Shown here one piece after another: positions 8,138 to 15,926 of a DNA stretch of 46,495 nucleotides. Source of the DNA: Clostridiales bacterium DTU072 (lineage in GTDB: Bacteria > Bacillota > Clostridia > Christensenellales > DTU072); NCBI GenBank assembly GCA_001512685.1, contig LFSG01000004.1, positions 1 through 46,495 on the forward strand. The letters run 5' to 3'. Position numbers and translations under genes: made by a program. Position 1 is the stretch's first letter. Each line of letters begins with the position of its first letter. The notes beneath the pieces are model-generated. The model was not told where the DNA came from. It saw nothing but the letters and a program-made list of their open reading frames with translations, and did not search any database.

Positions 8138-8166
8138 CACTTTCCGATTTTTTTCATCATATTATG
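8138..8166 (+). promoter_or_regulatory. Candidate SigK-type promoter of dpaA
   Basis: A CAC at 8138-8140 is followed 17 nt later by CATATTATG (8158-8166). This fits the Bacillus SigK pattern (AC at -35, CATAnnnTA at -10) except for the last base. Predicted +1 is around 8172. Dipicolinate synthase genes are SigK-dependent in Bacillus. The match is short and could be chance. Confidence 0.4.
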
Positions 8167-8181
8167 GCAATAAGAGGTATG

Positions 8182-8961
8182 ATGAAAAAATTTCTTTTTG
8201 TGGTCGATATATCCGACCCCAGAGGCTTGCACATAAGGGAATACTTGAAAGAGGACAATTTTGAGGTGCTTTCGTTTGAAGACTCTTTCGACACCGTCGA
8301 CAAAACGGCGGTGTATATTTATTCCCTTTTTAAGGTGGTGGACACCGAGGATGTCAAAAAGCTTGCCGATTGCAGCATAATTTTCGCCCGATTGCATACC
8401 GAAGCGGCAATGAAGGTTATGTCCGAAAAGCAAATGAAATTCTTCAGCATTTATGACGACGAAGCTTTTGTAGTCAAAAACGCTTATCTTACCGCCGAGG
8501 GCGCTTTGGCGTATATAATATTGAACACGCTTTGCACAATTAAAAAAATGCCCATTCTTGTGCTGGGCTACGGCAGGCTGGGCAAATCGCTTACCAAAAT
8601 CTTAAAAGACAATCAGGCCGTTGTTACGGTGGCCACCGACGATACCGAAGAGTACGCCTTGGCTTCCATATTCGCGGACAGAGTGTATACCCTAAGCGAA
8701 TATTATCACAGTCTGGGGGAATATGAGGCCATAATCAATACCATACCCGTGAAAATTTTGAAAGGAGAGAAGCTTAAGCTTTTGCATCCCGAATGCTTTG
8801 TGCTCGACCTTGCTTCCAAGCCCGGCGGCATAGATTATAACGACGCCATTAATTACGGCGTCAAGCATATGCACGCTTTGGGCGTGCCCGGCAAGGTAGC
8901 GCCCAAAACCGCGGGGTTGTATATTAAAGAATGCGTTGTCAAAAGGCTTAAGACATTATAG
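8182..8961 (+). CDS. dpaA: Dipicolinate synthase subunit A
   Basis: This 259-aa protein is one subunit of dipicolinate synthase, which makes the spore-core chelator dipicolinate from dihydroxy-tetrahydrodipicolinate in the mother cell. The C-terminal half is diagnostic: nucleotide-binding VLGYGRLGKSL near residue 130, INTIPVKIL, LDLASKPGGIDY and LGVPGKVAPKTAG. The N-terminal domain is shorter and more diverged than in Bacillus. Of the ATGs at 8164, 8179 and 8182, I chose 8182 because AAGAGG at 8172-8177 is spaced best for it; 8164 overlaps the candidate SigK -10. dpaB follows after 3 nt. Confidence 0.92.
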   Translation: MKKFLFVVDISDPRGLHIREYLKEDNFEVLSFEDSFDTVDKTAVYIYSLFKVVDTEDVKKLADCSIIFARLHTEAAMKVMSEKQMKFFSIYDDEAFVVKNAYLTAEGALAYIILNTLCTIKKMPILVLGYGRLGKSLTKILKDNQAVVTVATDDTEEYALASIFADRVYTLSEYYHSLGEYEAIINTIPVKILKGEKLKLLHPECFVLDLASKPGGIDYNDAINYGVKHMHALGVPGKVAPKTAGLYIKECVVKRLKTL

Positions 8962-8964
8962 ATT

Positions 8965-9543
8965 ATGGATACGAAAAATATTGGTCTTGCCGTAACGGGC
9001 TCTTTTTGCACATTTCAAAAATTACTGCCCCAAGTGGAAAAGTTGAAACAAAAATATAAAAATATCCGTCCCATTTTCTCTTATGCGGTCAGTTCTACCG
9101 ATACCCGATTCTATAAAGCCAAAGATTTTTGGAACGATATGGTCAAAATTACGGGGAATATTCCCATAGCTTCCATTGTGGACGCCGAGCCTATCGGGCC
9201 TCAAAAGCTGTTGGACCTGCTTATCATAGCTCCCTGCACCGGCAATACGCTGGCAAAGCTTTGCAACGGAGTTACCGACACCCCCGTGCTTATGGCGGCC
9301 AAGGCGCATTTGAGGAACGATAGTCCTGTTTTGATAGCCTTGTCTACAAACGACGGCCTTTCCGCCAACGCCAAAAATATCGGCGAGCTTATTGCCAGAA
9401 AGAATATTTATTTCGCGCCTTTTGCGCAGGATAATTATATAAATAAAAAATTCTCGCTGGTGGCTGATTTTGATTTGCTTGTGGACGCCGCGGAGGCGGC
9501 TTTGCAAGGCAAACAGCTTCAGCCCGTGCTTAAAGGAGTGTGA
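8965..9543 (+). CDS. dpaB: Dipicolinate synthase subunit B
   Basis: The 192-aa product is a flavoprotein-like partner of DpaA. It opens with GLAVTGSFCTF, a family nucleotide-binding signature, and carries DAEPIGPQKLLDLLIIAPCTGNT, which is typical of DpaB/SpoVFB, then a TPVLMAAKAHLRN block. It acts with DpaA in the mother cell late in sporulation. Only 3 nt separate it from dpaA and no independent ribosome-binding site is obvious, so translation is probably coupled. The stop at 9541-9543 lies 5 nt before asnB. Confidence 0.94.
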   Translation: MDTKNIGLAVTGSFCTFQKLLPQVEKLKQKYKNIRPIFSYAVSSTDTRFYKAKDFWNDMVKITGNIPIASIVDAEPIGPQKLLDLLIIAPCTGNTLAKLCNGVTDTPVLMAAKAHLRNDSPVLIALSTNDGLSANAKNIGELIARKNIYFAPFAQDNYINKKFSLVADFDLLVDAAEAALQGKQLQPVLKGV

Positions 9544-9548
9544 AGTTT

Positions 9549-11381
9549 ATGAGCGGGATAGCTGGTTGGGCTGATTTTGGCGGCAACGAAAGGAAGGAGA
9601 GCGTCTTAAACGGTATGCTGTCGGCGTTAAGGCATAGAGGGCGCGACCAAGAGGGCGTTTTTGAGGATAAAATAATCACCCTTATGCAAAGCAGGCTGGT
9701 AATAAAGGATGCCGAGGGGGGCAAACAGCCCATGACCGTTCAAACACACAGAGAAACCTATACCATAGCGTGCGACGGTCGGCTGTTTAACGCTCAAGAA
9801 ATTAAAAACCGCCTTGAAGAGTTGGGGCACGCTTTCAGCGGATATTCGGACGCCGAAGTGGCGCTCAGGGCGTTTATCGAATGGGGGGAGGAATGTCTTC
9901 AAAAGCTTAACGGCGTTTTTGCTTTCGCCGTATGGCAACACAAAAAGAAAAAGCTGTTTCTTTGTCGGGACAGAATAGGGGTAAAACCGCTGTTTTTTTA
10001 CAGATACAGAGAGGGGATTGTCTTTGCTTCGGGAATTAAGGTTTTAATGAAAAACCCGTTGGTGAAAGCTGAAATAGACCAAACTGGACTTAAGCAAATA
10101 ATGCTGCTCGGCCCCGCCAGAATACCCGGAAGCGGAATCATAAAAGATGTGAGGGAGCTTAAAGGCGGGGAATACCTTTATTGCGACAAGGAAAACCTCT
10201 ATATTGTCAATTATTGGCGCGTTCAAGCCTGCCGCCACTCCGACGATAAAGAGCAAACGTTGGAGAAGGTGAAGTATTTGGTTGCCGACGCCGTGGAAAG
10301 GCAATTGACGGGCGATTGTGCAATCGCTTGCTTTCTGTCGGGGGGATTGGATTCCAGCATAATATCTTATATCGCCGCCAAAAAATCAAGCGCTTTGGGA
10401 AAGATGCTTTCCACATATTCTATAAGCTACAAAGATAGCGACAAATATTTTCGGCAAAACGCTTATCAGCCTTCTTCCGACGATTATTTCATAAAAATAA
10501 TGAGCGCTTATATAGGAAGCGCCCACTACAATGTGGAGCTTGAGGACAAGGAAGTTGCAGACGCTGTGTTGACGGCGGCTTTGGCAAGGGATTTGCCGGG
10601 TATGGGGGATATAGATTCGGCGCTGCTTTTGAGCTGTCAAAAAATCAAAAGCGCCCACTGCGTGATTTTATCGGGAGAGTGCGCCGACGAGCTTTTTGGG
10701 GGATATCCTTGGTATTACAAAGACGATATGCTTTTTCGCGACACCTTCCCTTGGTCAAATTCCTTGGAATTCAGAAAAGCCTTGTTCAAAAAAGAATTTA
10801 TCGGCCAAGACGCCGATGAATTTGTGAAAGCCCAATACGAAAGCGCCTTGGCGTTAACCGATTATTTGGATGAAGACGACGACAGAGAAAAGCGTATTCG
10901 GGAAATGTTTACGCTCAATTTTTATTGGTTTATGCAGACGCTGCTGGAAAGAAACGATAGAATGAGCATGTTCTGCGGCGTGGAATCAAGAACGCCTTTT
11001 TGCGATTACAGGCTGGTGGAGTACGCATACAATATGCCTTATCGATTGAAATTCTTCAAGGGCAGAGAAAAGGGCATATTGAGGGAAGCGTTTAAGAATT
11101 CTTTGCCCCAAGAAATTATCGAGCGCAAAAAAAGCCCCTTTCCCAAAACCTTTAATCCTTTATACGCCCGGCTGATTAAGCAAAAATTAAAAGAGGCCTT
11201 GGCGGACAGTTCAAGCGCGCTCAACGCCATTGTAAATGGAGAATATCTGCGCCAGCTTTTGGACTGCGACGCCGATTTAAGAGAGCCGTGGTTTGGACAG
11301 CTTATGAAGCTTCCTCAAGTTTATGCGTATTTGCTGCAAATCGATATGTTTTTCAAAACATTCTCCTTGAAATTGTCGTAA
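9549..11381 (+). CDS. asnB: Asparagine synthetase B family protein with degenerate glutaminase site
   Basis: The 610-aa protein has the AsnB layout: an N-terminal class II amidotransferase domain (about 1-200) and a C-terminal synthetase domain with the ATP pyrophosphatase loop FLSGGLDSS (about 258-266) and LSGECADELFGG. The synthetase half looks intact. The glutaminase half does not: residue 2, normally the catalytic Cys, is Ser (MSGIAGW); the NGE motif is DGR (76-78); HRGPD is HRGRD. Arg49 and Asp101 equivalents are kept. Glutamine hydrolysis is therefore doubtful, and free ammonia may be the nitrogen donor. The ATG at 9549 follows AGGAG at 9534-9538; a GTG at 9540 is too close to that site. 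Position 5 nt after dpaB suggests expression in the sporulating mother cell, as for AsnO in Bacillus. Confidence 0.88.
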   Translation: MSGIAGWADFGGNERKESVLNGMLSALRHRGRDQEGVFEDKIITLMQSRLVIKDAEGGKQPMTVQTHRETYTIACDGRLFNAQEIKNRLEELGHAFSGYSDAEVALRAFIEWGEECLQKLNGVFAFAVWQHKKKKLFLCRDRIGVKPLFFYRYREGIVFASGIKVLMKNPLVKAEIDQTGLKQIMLLGPARIPGSGIIKDVRELKGGEYLYCDKENLYIVNYWRVQACRHSDDKEQTLEKVKYLVADAVERQLTGDCAIACFLSGGLDSSIISYIAAKKSSALGKMLSTYSISYKDSDKYFRQNAYQPSSDDYFIKIMSAYIGSAHYNVELEDKEVADAVLTAALARDLPGMGDIDSALLLSCQKIKSAHCVILSGECADELFGGYPWYYKDDMLFRDTFPWSNSLEFRKALFKKEFIGQDADEFVKAQYESALALTDYLDEDDDREKRIREMFTLNFYWFMQTLLERNDRMSMFCGVESRTPFCDYRLVEYAYNMPYRLKFFKGREKGILREAFKNSLPQEIIERKKSPFPKTFNPLYARLIKQKLKEALADSSSALNAIVNGEYLRQLLDCDADLREPWFGQLMKLPQVYAYLLQIDMFFKTFSLKLS

Positions 11382-11422
11382 TATTTCCTTTTATAAGAAA
11401 ATAAAATTATGAAAGGGGCATG

Positions 11423-11451
11423 TTGACATTGCGGTTTTTGGGTGTTATACT
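11423..11451 (+). promoter_or_regulatory. Strong consensus promoter of the ferredoxin gene
   Basis: TTGACA at 11423-11428 and TATACT at 11446-11451 are separated by 17 nt, close to ideal for the housekeeping sigma factor. It uncouples the ferredoxin from the dpa-asnB operon. Confidence 0.85.
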
Positions 11452-11481
11452 AAATAAAAACAAAAAGGAGAATTTATACAT

Positions 11482-11652
11482 ATGGCATATGTAATCAGCG
11501 ATGCTTGCATTTCTTGCGGAGCCTGCGAATCCGCTTGTCCCACCGAAGCCATTTCGGCAGGAGAAACTCAATATGTAATAGATGCCGACACCTGCATAAG
11601 TTGCGGCAGCTGCGCGGAAATATGTCCGCAGGAAGCTATCAGCGAAGAATAA
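11482..11652 (+). CDS. 2[4Fe-4S] ferredoxin, clostridial type
   Basis: The 56-aa product carries two CxxCxxCxxxCP motifs, CISCGACESACP near residue 9 and CISCGSCAEICP near 39, each binding a [4Fe-4S] cluster. The two halves are related, as in clostridial ferredoxins. It is a low-potential one-electron carrier in the cytoplasm for enzymes such as hydrogenases or oxoacid oxidoreductases (none in this window). AAAGGAG lies 11 nt upstream of the ATG and a consensus promoter precedes it. A hairpin follows the stop codon. Confidence 0.97.
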   Translation: MAYVISDACISCGACESACPTEAISAGETQYVIDADTCISCGSCAEICPQEAISEE

Positions 11653-11670
11653 TTTATTAAACCTTATCGA

Positions 11671-11697
11671 GACATCGCCATCAATGATGGCGATGTC
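11671..11697 (+). terminator. Hairpin after the ferredoxin gene, probable terminator
   Basis: GACATCGCCATC and GATGGCGATGTC form a perfect 12-bp stem with an AAT loop. The following GTCGTTTTAG has only a short T run, so termination may be partial. It ends 16 nt before the start codon of the methyltransferase gene and could also act on that gene. Confidence 0.65.
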
Positions 11698-11713
11698 GTC
11701 GTTTTAGCACAAA

Positions 11714-13744
11714 ATGAAAAAAGCCTTAACCGAGTTAAAAAAAGCCCTTTTGTTAAAATATGGCGACGAAAGCCTTGCGTTTGAAAGCTATATGAAAGAG
11801 GTTTTTGAAAAATACGACGACATATGGCAAATCTCGGAGGCTTTTTATTTTTATTACGATGAGGAAAGGCGGAAAATCAATAAAGACAAACGGCAGCGCC
11901 AAAGAGTGAAGAGCCATGACCTGCACATCGCCACGCAGTTTTTTACCCCCAAATGGCTGGTGGAATATATAACCGACAATTCTTTGGGCAGGTTTTTGCC
12001 CGATATATCCAAACGCTTCCTTGACGGGGAGCATTTTGTTTGTTCCAAAGAAGTTGTTACCGTTTTCGATCCCGCCGTGGGAACAGGCAACATGCTGGTT
12101 TATGCCTATGATTTGCTGCAAAAGCATTATTTGGCGAAAGGGTTTAAGGCTGAGGATATTCCGCCCTTGATTTTGGATAATTTATACGGTCTGGATATCG
12201 ACGACAGGGCGGTAAGCGTTGCGAAAAAGTTGCTTTTGAAAAAATCGGGATTGAAAAACTTTGATTTCCATATTTATTCTTTTGAAGATATAGACAATGA
12301 CCTTATCGAAAAAGCCGAAAAAGAAGGTTTTGTCCGTTTATCGGAATTTTTGTCCAAGCATAGAAATCTTAAGCAGCTTGGCAGTATAATAAAAGTTTAT
12401 GAGGAATTGGCTGATGACATAGAGCTTTTTATGAGCCGTGTGCAAGAAAAAGAAAAAAATATATTGAAAGCCCTTGCGCTGCTCACAAAAAAATACCATG
12501 TTATCCTGCTCAACCCTCCTTATTTGTCTTCGTCGGATTATAACGAAGTTCTGAAGAGTTATATTTACGCTCATTACGAAAAGTATAAATACGATTTATT
12601 TGCCGTTTTTATTGTCAAAAGCTTGAGCATGCTTGAAAAAGGCGGCTTTATGGGCGTGGTGTGCCCGTATAACTGGATGTTCATAAAAAGCTTTTATAAT
12701 CTTCGCAAATTTATCGTGGACAAAAAGGGCATATTCAATGTGCTACAGCTGTCAAACGCCGCCTACAACCGCGCCGTGGTCTATCTTTCCGCTTTTGTGC
12801 TCTCCGATATTATACCCGAAAAAGGCAGCTATATAAGGCTTACTTCCTTCAAAGGCAAGGAACAGGAACAGAGGGCGCTGGAGGCTGTTAAGCTTCCTAA
12901 GCGGTATAAATACAATATAAGTCAAAATATCTTCAAAAAAACGCCCCTTTATAATTTAATATATTGGACGAACGATAATTTTATCGCCAACTTCTCACAC
13001 CGCAAATTGGGCGAGTTTTTGGAAATAAGGCAGGGCATGGCCACGGGAGACAACAAAAAATTCTTGAGAAAAATAGAGGACATAAACCCAAACGATATAG
13101 CCTTTGAGGCCGAAAGCATTGAACATTTTGACTCTTTGGGCAAAAAATACGCACTTTACAATAAGGGCGGGAAATACCGCAAATGGTACGGCAATGTGGA
13201 ACATGTCATAGCTTTTGATAAAAAAAGCCGAAAACAGCTTCAATCTCAAGGCAACAGAATGCCGTCAAGGCAATATTATTTCAAAGAGTGCATAACTTGG
13301 ACTTTGGTATCCAGTAAAGGCCACTTTGGGGCACGATACAGCAAAAACAGCGTTTTTGATGTAGGGGGCTCCTGCGCTTTTGTCAAGCTCGGCAGTCCTG
13401 TAAGCATTTATGTTTTTTTGGGGTTTTTGTGCAGCAACACCGCAAACTTGTATCTTAACGCCTTAAATCCCACCCTCAACGCCCAAGTGGGAGACATAAA
13501 AAACTTGCCTTTTCTCGTTCCCGACGAGAAAAGCCAAACCGAGATAGAAGCGCTTGTAAAAGAGAATATTGATATCGCGCAAAGAGATTGGTATAATAAA
13601 AGCCATAAAAATGATTTCGGCAAAATGAAAGCCAATGAAGAAAGAATCAACGAGATATTTATTAAGCTGTATAAGCTGGAAAAGCTGCTTAATAAATCCG
13701 TACCCGATAATTTGATAACATTAAGGAGGGATAATGAAGAATAA
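11714..13744 (+). CDS. Compact PglX-like adenine-specific DNA methyltransferase
   Basis: This 676-aa protein has a gamma-class N6-adenine methyltransferase core: motif I DPAVGTGNM (119-127) for SAM, and the catalytic NPPY (267-270). Flanking text (ATQFFTPKWLVEYITDNSLGRF at 73-94) and the C-terminal target-recognition region (about 430-600, with GMATGDNKKFLR, YNKGGKYRKWYGN, FGARY) resemble BREX PglX and Eco57I-like enzymes, which are usually far longer. It should methylate adenine in an unknown site. The start at 11714 has no ribosome-binding site and lies 16 nt after a hairpin; no better start exists. It overlaps the nuclease gene by 11 nt. No brxA, brxB, brxC, pglZ or brxL is present. Confidence 0.85.
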   Translation: MKKALTELKKALLLKYGDESLAFESYMKEVFEKYDDIWQISEAFYFYYDEERRKINKDKRQRQRVKSHDLHIATQFFTPKWLVEYITDNSLGRFLPDISKRFLDGEHFVCSKEVVTVFDPAVGTGNMLVYAYDLLQKHYLAKGFKAEDIPPLILDNLYGLDIDDRAVSVAKKLLLKKSGLKNFDFHIYSFEDIDNDLIEKAEKEGFVRLSEFLSKHRNLKQLGSIIKVYEELADDIELFMSRVQEKEKNILKALALLTKKYHVILLNPPYLSSSDYNEVLKSYIYAHYEKYKYDLFAVFIVKSLSMLEKGGFMGVVCPYNWMFIKSFYNLRKFIVDKKGIFNVLQLSNAAYNRAVVYLSAFVLSDIIPEKGSYIRLTSFKGKEQEQRALEAVKLPKRYKYNISQNIFKKTPLYNLIYWTNDNFIANFSHRKLGEFLEIRQGMATGDNKKFLRKIEDINPNDIAFEAESIEHFDSLGKKYALYNKGGKYRKWYGNVEHVIAFDKKSRKQLQSQGNRMPSRQYYFKECITWTLVSSKGHFGARYSKNSVFDVGGSCAFVKLGSPVSIYVFLGFLCSNTANLYLNALNPTLNAQVGDIKNLPFLVPDEKSQTEIEALVKENIDIAQRDWYNKSHKNDFGKMKANEERINEIFIKLYKLEKLLNKSVPDNLITLRRDNEE

Positions 13745-14813
13745 CGCAACCTACCCCACAAGATTGGCTTTAAGAAAACTGGTCTTGCAAACGATAGGGC
13801 AGAAGGCGAAAAAAAGAAAGCAATTGATAATGGATGTCATAAACAAATGCGGATACGGCAAAGAAGAGCTTAAAGACACCGGAAGCGACAGTCTGTCCAC
13901 AAGACTCAAGAGCTTTACGGGCATAGTCATTAACGAGCTTTTGGAAGAAAAGGCGCTTCTTATGACCGACGATTTCAAAATCGTGTCCGCCGAAAGCTTG
14001 CCCGACAAAAAAGAAATCTTGGAAATATTCTTAAAAAAATATCTTATCGAAGACGAACTGAAGGACAATTCCCCCAGCGGCAAGAAAAATATCATCAAAG
14101 CTGTGCTGGGCGACCTCATTAGGCGCAAGCGCAGCGAGATAGCGAAGGCCATAGACGTCGTCGCCTATCTTGACGAGGAATTGCGCAAAAACGAAACCGT
14201 ATACAATAACATAATCAAGCAAAAAGAAAAATGCTATCCGCAAACGCCGCTGGGCAATAAGCTTAAGCTCATTAATAAAAGGTTCAACGACTGCAAAAAA
14301 GGCGCGCTTAAAAAGGAAATATACCGCAAAGAAGCTCATAAAACGGCTATGGAATGCATCAGCTTGGCGGGCGGCGAATTCTTTGAGCGGTTTTGCATGA
14401 GTCTAATCAAGGCCTGCTACGGCGACAAGGTCATTAAGGACGAATTGACGGCGGGGCCCGGGGACAAGGGCATTGACGGCATTATCATTGTATGTGACGA
14501 AATAGGCTTTAAGGAAAAGATTTTGATTCAGGCAAAGACCAAAAGGAAAAGAGGCTTCATTCCGCTCAGCGAAATAAGAGAATTTTTGGGCGTAATGACT
14601 TCGGAAAACGCCACCAAAGGACTTATGATATCCAACAGCAATTATCATAAAGAAACCGAAAAGTTCGCGTCCAAGGTCAAAAACCTTATATTGATAGACC
14701 AAAAAAAGCTTATCGAGCTTATGGAAAAATATCAGATAGGCTTTGTGAATGAAGACGGCATAATTAAGATTGACGAGGCTTTGTTCCTGGAAGAGCAAAA
14801 GGCCGTTTGTTGA
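13734..14813 (+). CDS. Mrr-type restriction endonuclease-like protein
   Basis: The C-terminal 150 residues of this 359-aa protein form an Mrr/PD-(D/E)xK nuclease domain: Glu in GGEFFERF (about 215), GPGDKGIDGI with the catalytic Asp (about 248), and LIQAKTKRKRG with the QxK motif (266-268), then KGLMISNSNYH. The first 80 residues are Lys/Arg-rich and helix-prone, consistent with a winged-helix DNA-binding domain; 80-200 is a charged helical linker. AAGGAGGG sits 5 nt before the ATG and the gene starts inside the methyltransferase gene. The pair suggests restriction of DNA lacking, or possibly bearing, the partner's methylation. The direction of specificity cannot be read from sequence. Confidence 0.82.
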   Translation: MKNNATYPTRLALRKLVLQTIGQKAKKRKQLIMDVINKCGYGKEELKDTGSDSLSTRLKSFTGIVINELLEEKALLMTDDFKIVSAESLPDKKEILEIFLKKYLIEDELKDNSPSGKKNIIKAVLGDLIRRKRSEIAKAIDVVAYLDEELRKNETVYNNIIKQKEKCYPQTPLGNKLKLINKRFNDCKKGALKKEIYRKEAHKTAMECISLAGGEFFERFCMSLIKACYGDKVIKDELTAGPGDKGIDGIIIVCDEIGFKEKILIQAKTKRKRGFIPLSEIREFLGVMTSENATKGLMISNSNYHKETEKFASKVKNLILIDQKKLIELMEKYQIGFVNEDGIIKIDEALFLEEQKAVC

Positions 14814-14818
14814 CAATT

Positions 14819-14849
14819 AAAAAGCCGCCCGATATCGGGCGGCTTTTTT
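14819..14849. terminator. Bidirectional Rho-independent terminator between the nuclease gene and ilvE
   Basis: AAAAAGCCGCCCGAT pairs perfectly with ATCGGGCGGCTTTTT, flanked by A and T runs. It lies between two convergent genes and would work in both directions. Confidence 0.92.
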
Positions 14850-14857
14850 GTTAATCT

Positions 14858-15913
14858 TTAGTTTACTTTGATTACCCAGCCGAAGGAGTCTTCCAGCTTT
14901 CCGTATTGAATGCCCGTAATGGTGTCATAAAGGAAAGAGGAAATCTTGCCCATTTCATTGTTGTTGATTATTATGTCTTTGCCGCGGTATCCCAGCGTTC
15001 CCACGGGGGATATGACCGCCGCCGTTCCGCAGCCGAAAACCTCGTCAAGCTTGCCTTCTTCGTAAGCCTGCATAACTTCGTCCACGGTTATTCTGCATTC
15101 TTCTACGGGTAGGCCTTCTTTCTTCAATACCTTTATTGCGCTGTCTCGCGTAATTCCAGGCAGAATGGAGCCCACAAGCGCGGGCGTCTTCACTACGCCG
15201 TCAATCACAAAGAAAATGTTCATGGCGCCCACTTCCTCGATGTATTTGCGCTCTTTGGCGTCCAACCACAATACTTGGTCGTAACCCTTTTGCGCGGCCA
15301 ACTCGCCCGCAAGCAAGCTGGCGGCGTAATTGCCCATGCATTTAGCTTCGCCCGTTCCGCCCAAAGGACACCTTACATAATTTTCTTCTATCATAATCTT
15401 AGTGGGTTGAAGGCCGTTGGCGTAATAAGAGCCCACGGGGGAGAGGATTACGAAAAATTTGTAATTGTGAGCGGGATGAACGCCCAGCATATTGTCGTGC
15501 GCTATCATGGTGGGGCGAATGTAAAGGGAAGCGCCTTCTTGGGTGGGGATCCAGTCGGCGTCGATTTTTATAAGCTCTTTTATGCCTTCAATGACTTCTT
15601 CCACATCAAGGGTAGGCATGCACATTCTTTTGGCCGAATTGTTCATTCTCTTAATGTTGTCATAGGAACGGAACATGGTGATTTTGCCTTGTTTGTCTTT
15701 GTAGGCTTTCATGCCTTCAAAGATGCCCTGTCCGTAATGCAAAACATTGCAGCTGGGATCAATCATGAACGATTGATAGGGCGCAATCTGCATTTCTTGC
15801 CATTTGCCGTGGGTATAATCCATAACCAGCATATGATCGGTAAAGTACTTGCCAAAACCTAACTTGGTAAAATCGGGTTTGGCTTTTTTCTCGGTGGTCA
15901 ATGTTATTTTCAT
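14858..15913 (-). CDS. ilvE: Branched-chain amino acid aminotransferase
   Basis: The 351-aa fold-type IV PLP enzyme should transfer the amino group between glutamate and the keto acids of Leu, Ile and Val. The PLP lysine lies in GGTGEAKCMGNYAASLL, a block typical of the longer BCAT subgroup, followed by LWLDAKERKYIEEVGAMN and the late GCGTAAVISPVG segment. The start at 15913 is supported by AAAGGAGATGC. It is the last gene of the aminotransferase-tyrS-yigZ-ilvE run, 13 nt after yigZ, and ends at the bidirectional terminator. Confidence 0.95.
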   Translation of the reverse strand: MKITLTTEKKAKPDFTKLGFGKYFTDHMLVMDYTHGKWQEMQIAPYQSFMIDPSCNVLHYGQGIFEGMKAYKDKQGKITMFRSYDNIKRMNNSAKRMCMPTLDVEEVIEGIKELIKIDADWIPTQEGASLYIRPTMIAHDNMLGVHPAHNYKFFVILSPVGSYYANGLQPTKIMIEENYVRCPLGGTGEAKCMGNYAASLLAGELAAQKGYDQVLWLDAKERKYIEEVGAMNIFFVIDGVVKTPALVGSILPGITRDSAIKVLKKEGLPVEECRITVDEVMQAYEEGKLDEVFGCGTAAVISPVGTLGYRGKDIIINNNEMGKISSFLYDTITGIQYGKLEDSFGWVIKVN

Positions 15914-15926
15914 TTTGCATCTCCTT

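Noticed and set aside
11714..14813. Complete BREX system
   Set aside because: Only a short PglX-like protein is present. The neighbours are a ferredoxin and ilvE, with terminators on both sides, so no brx/pglZ genes belong to this unit.
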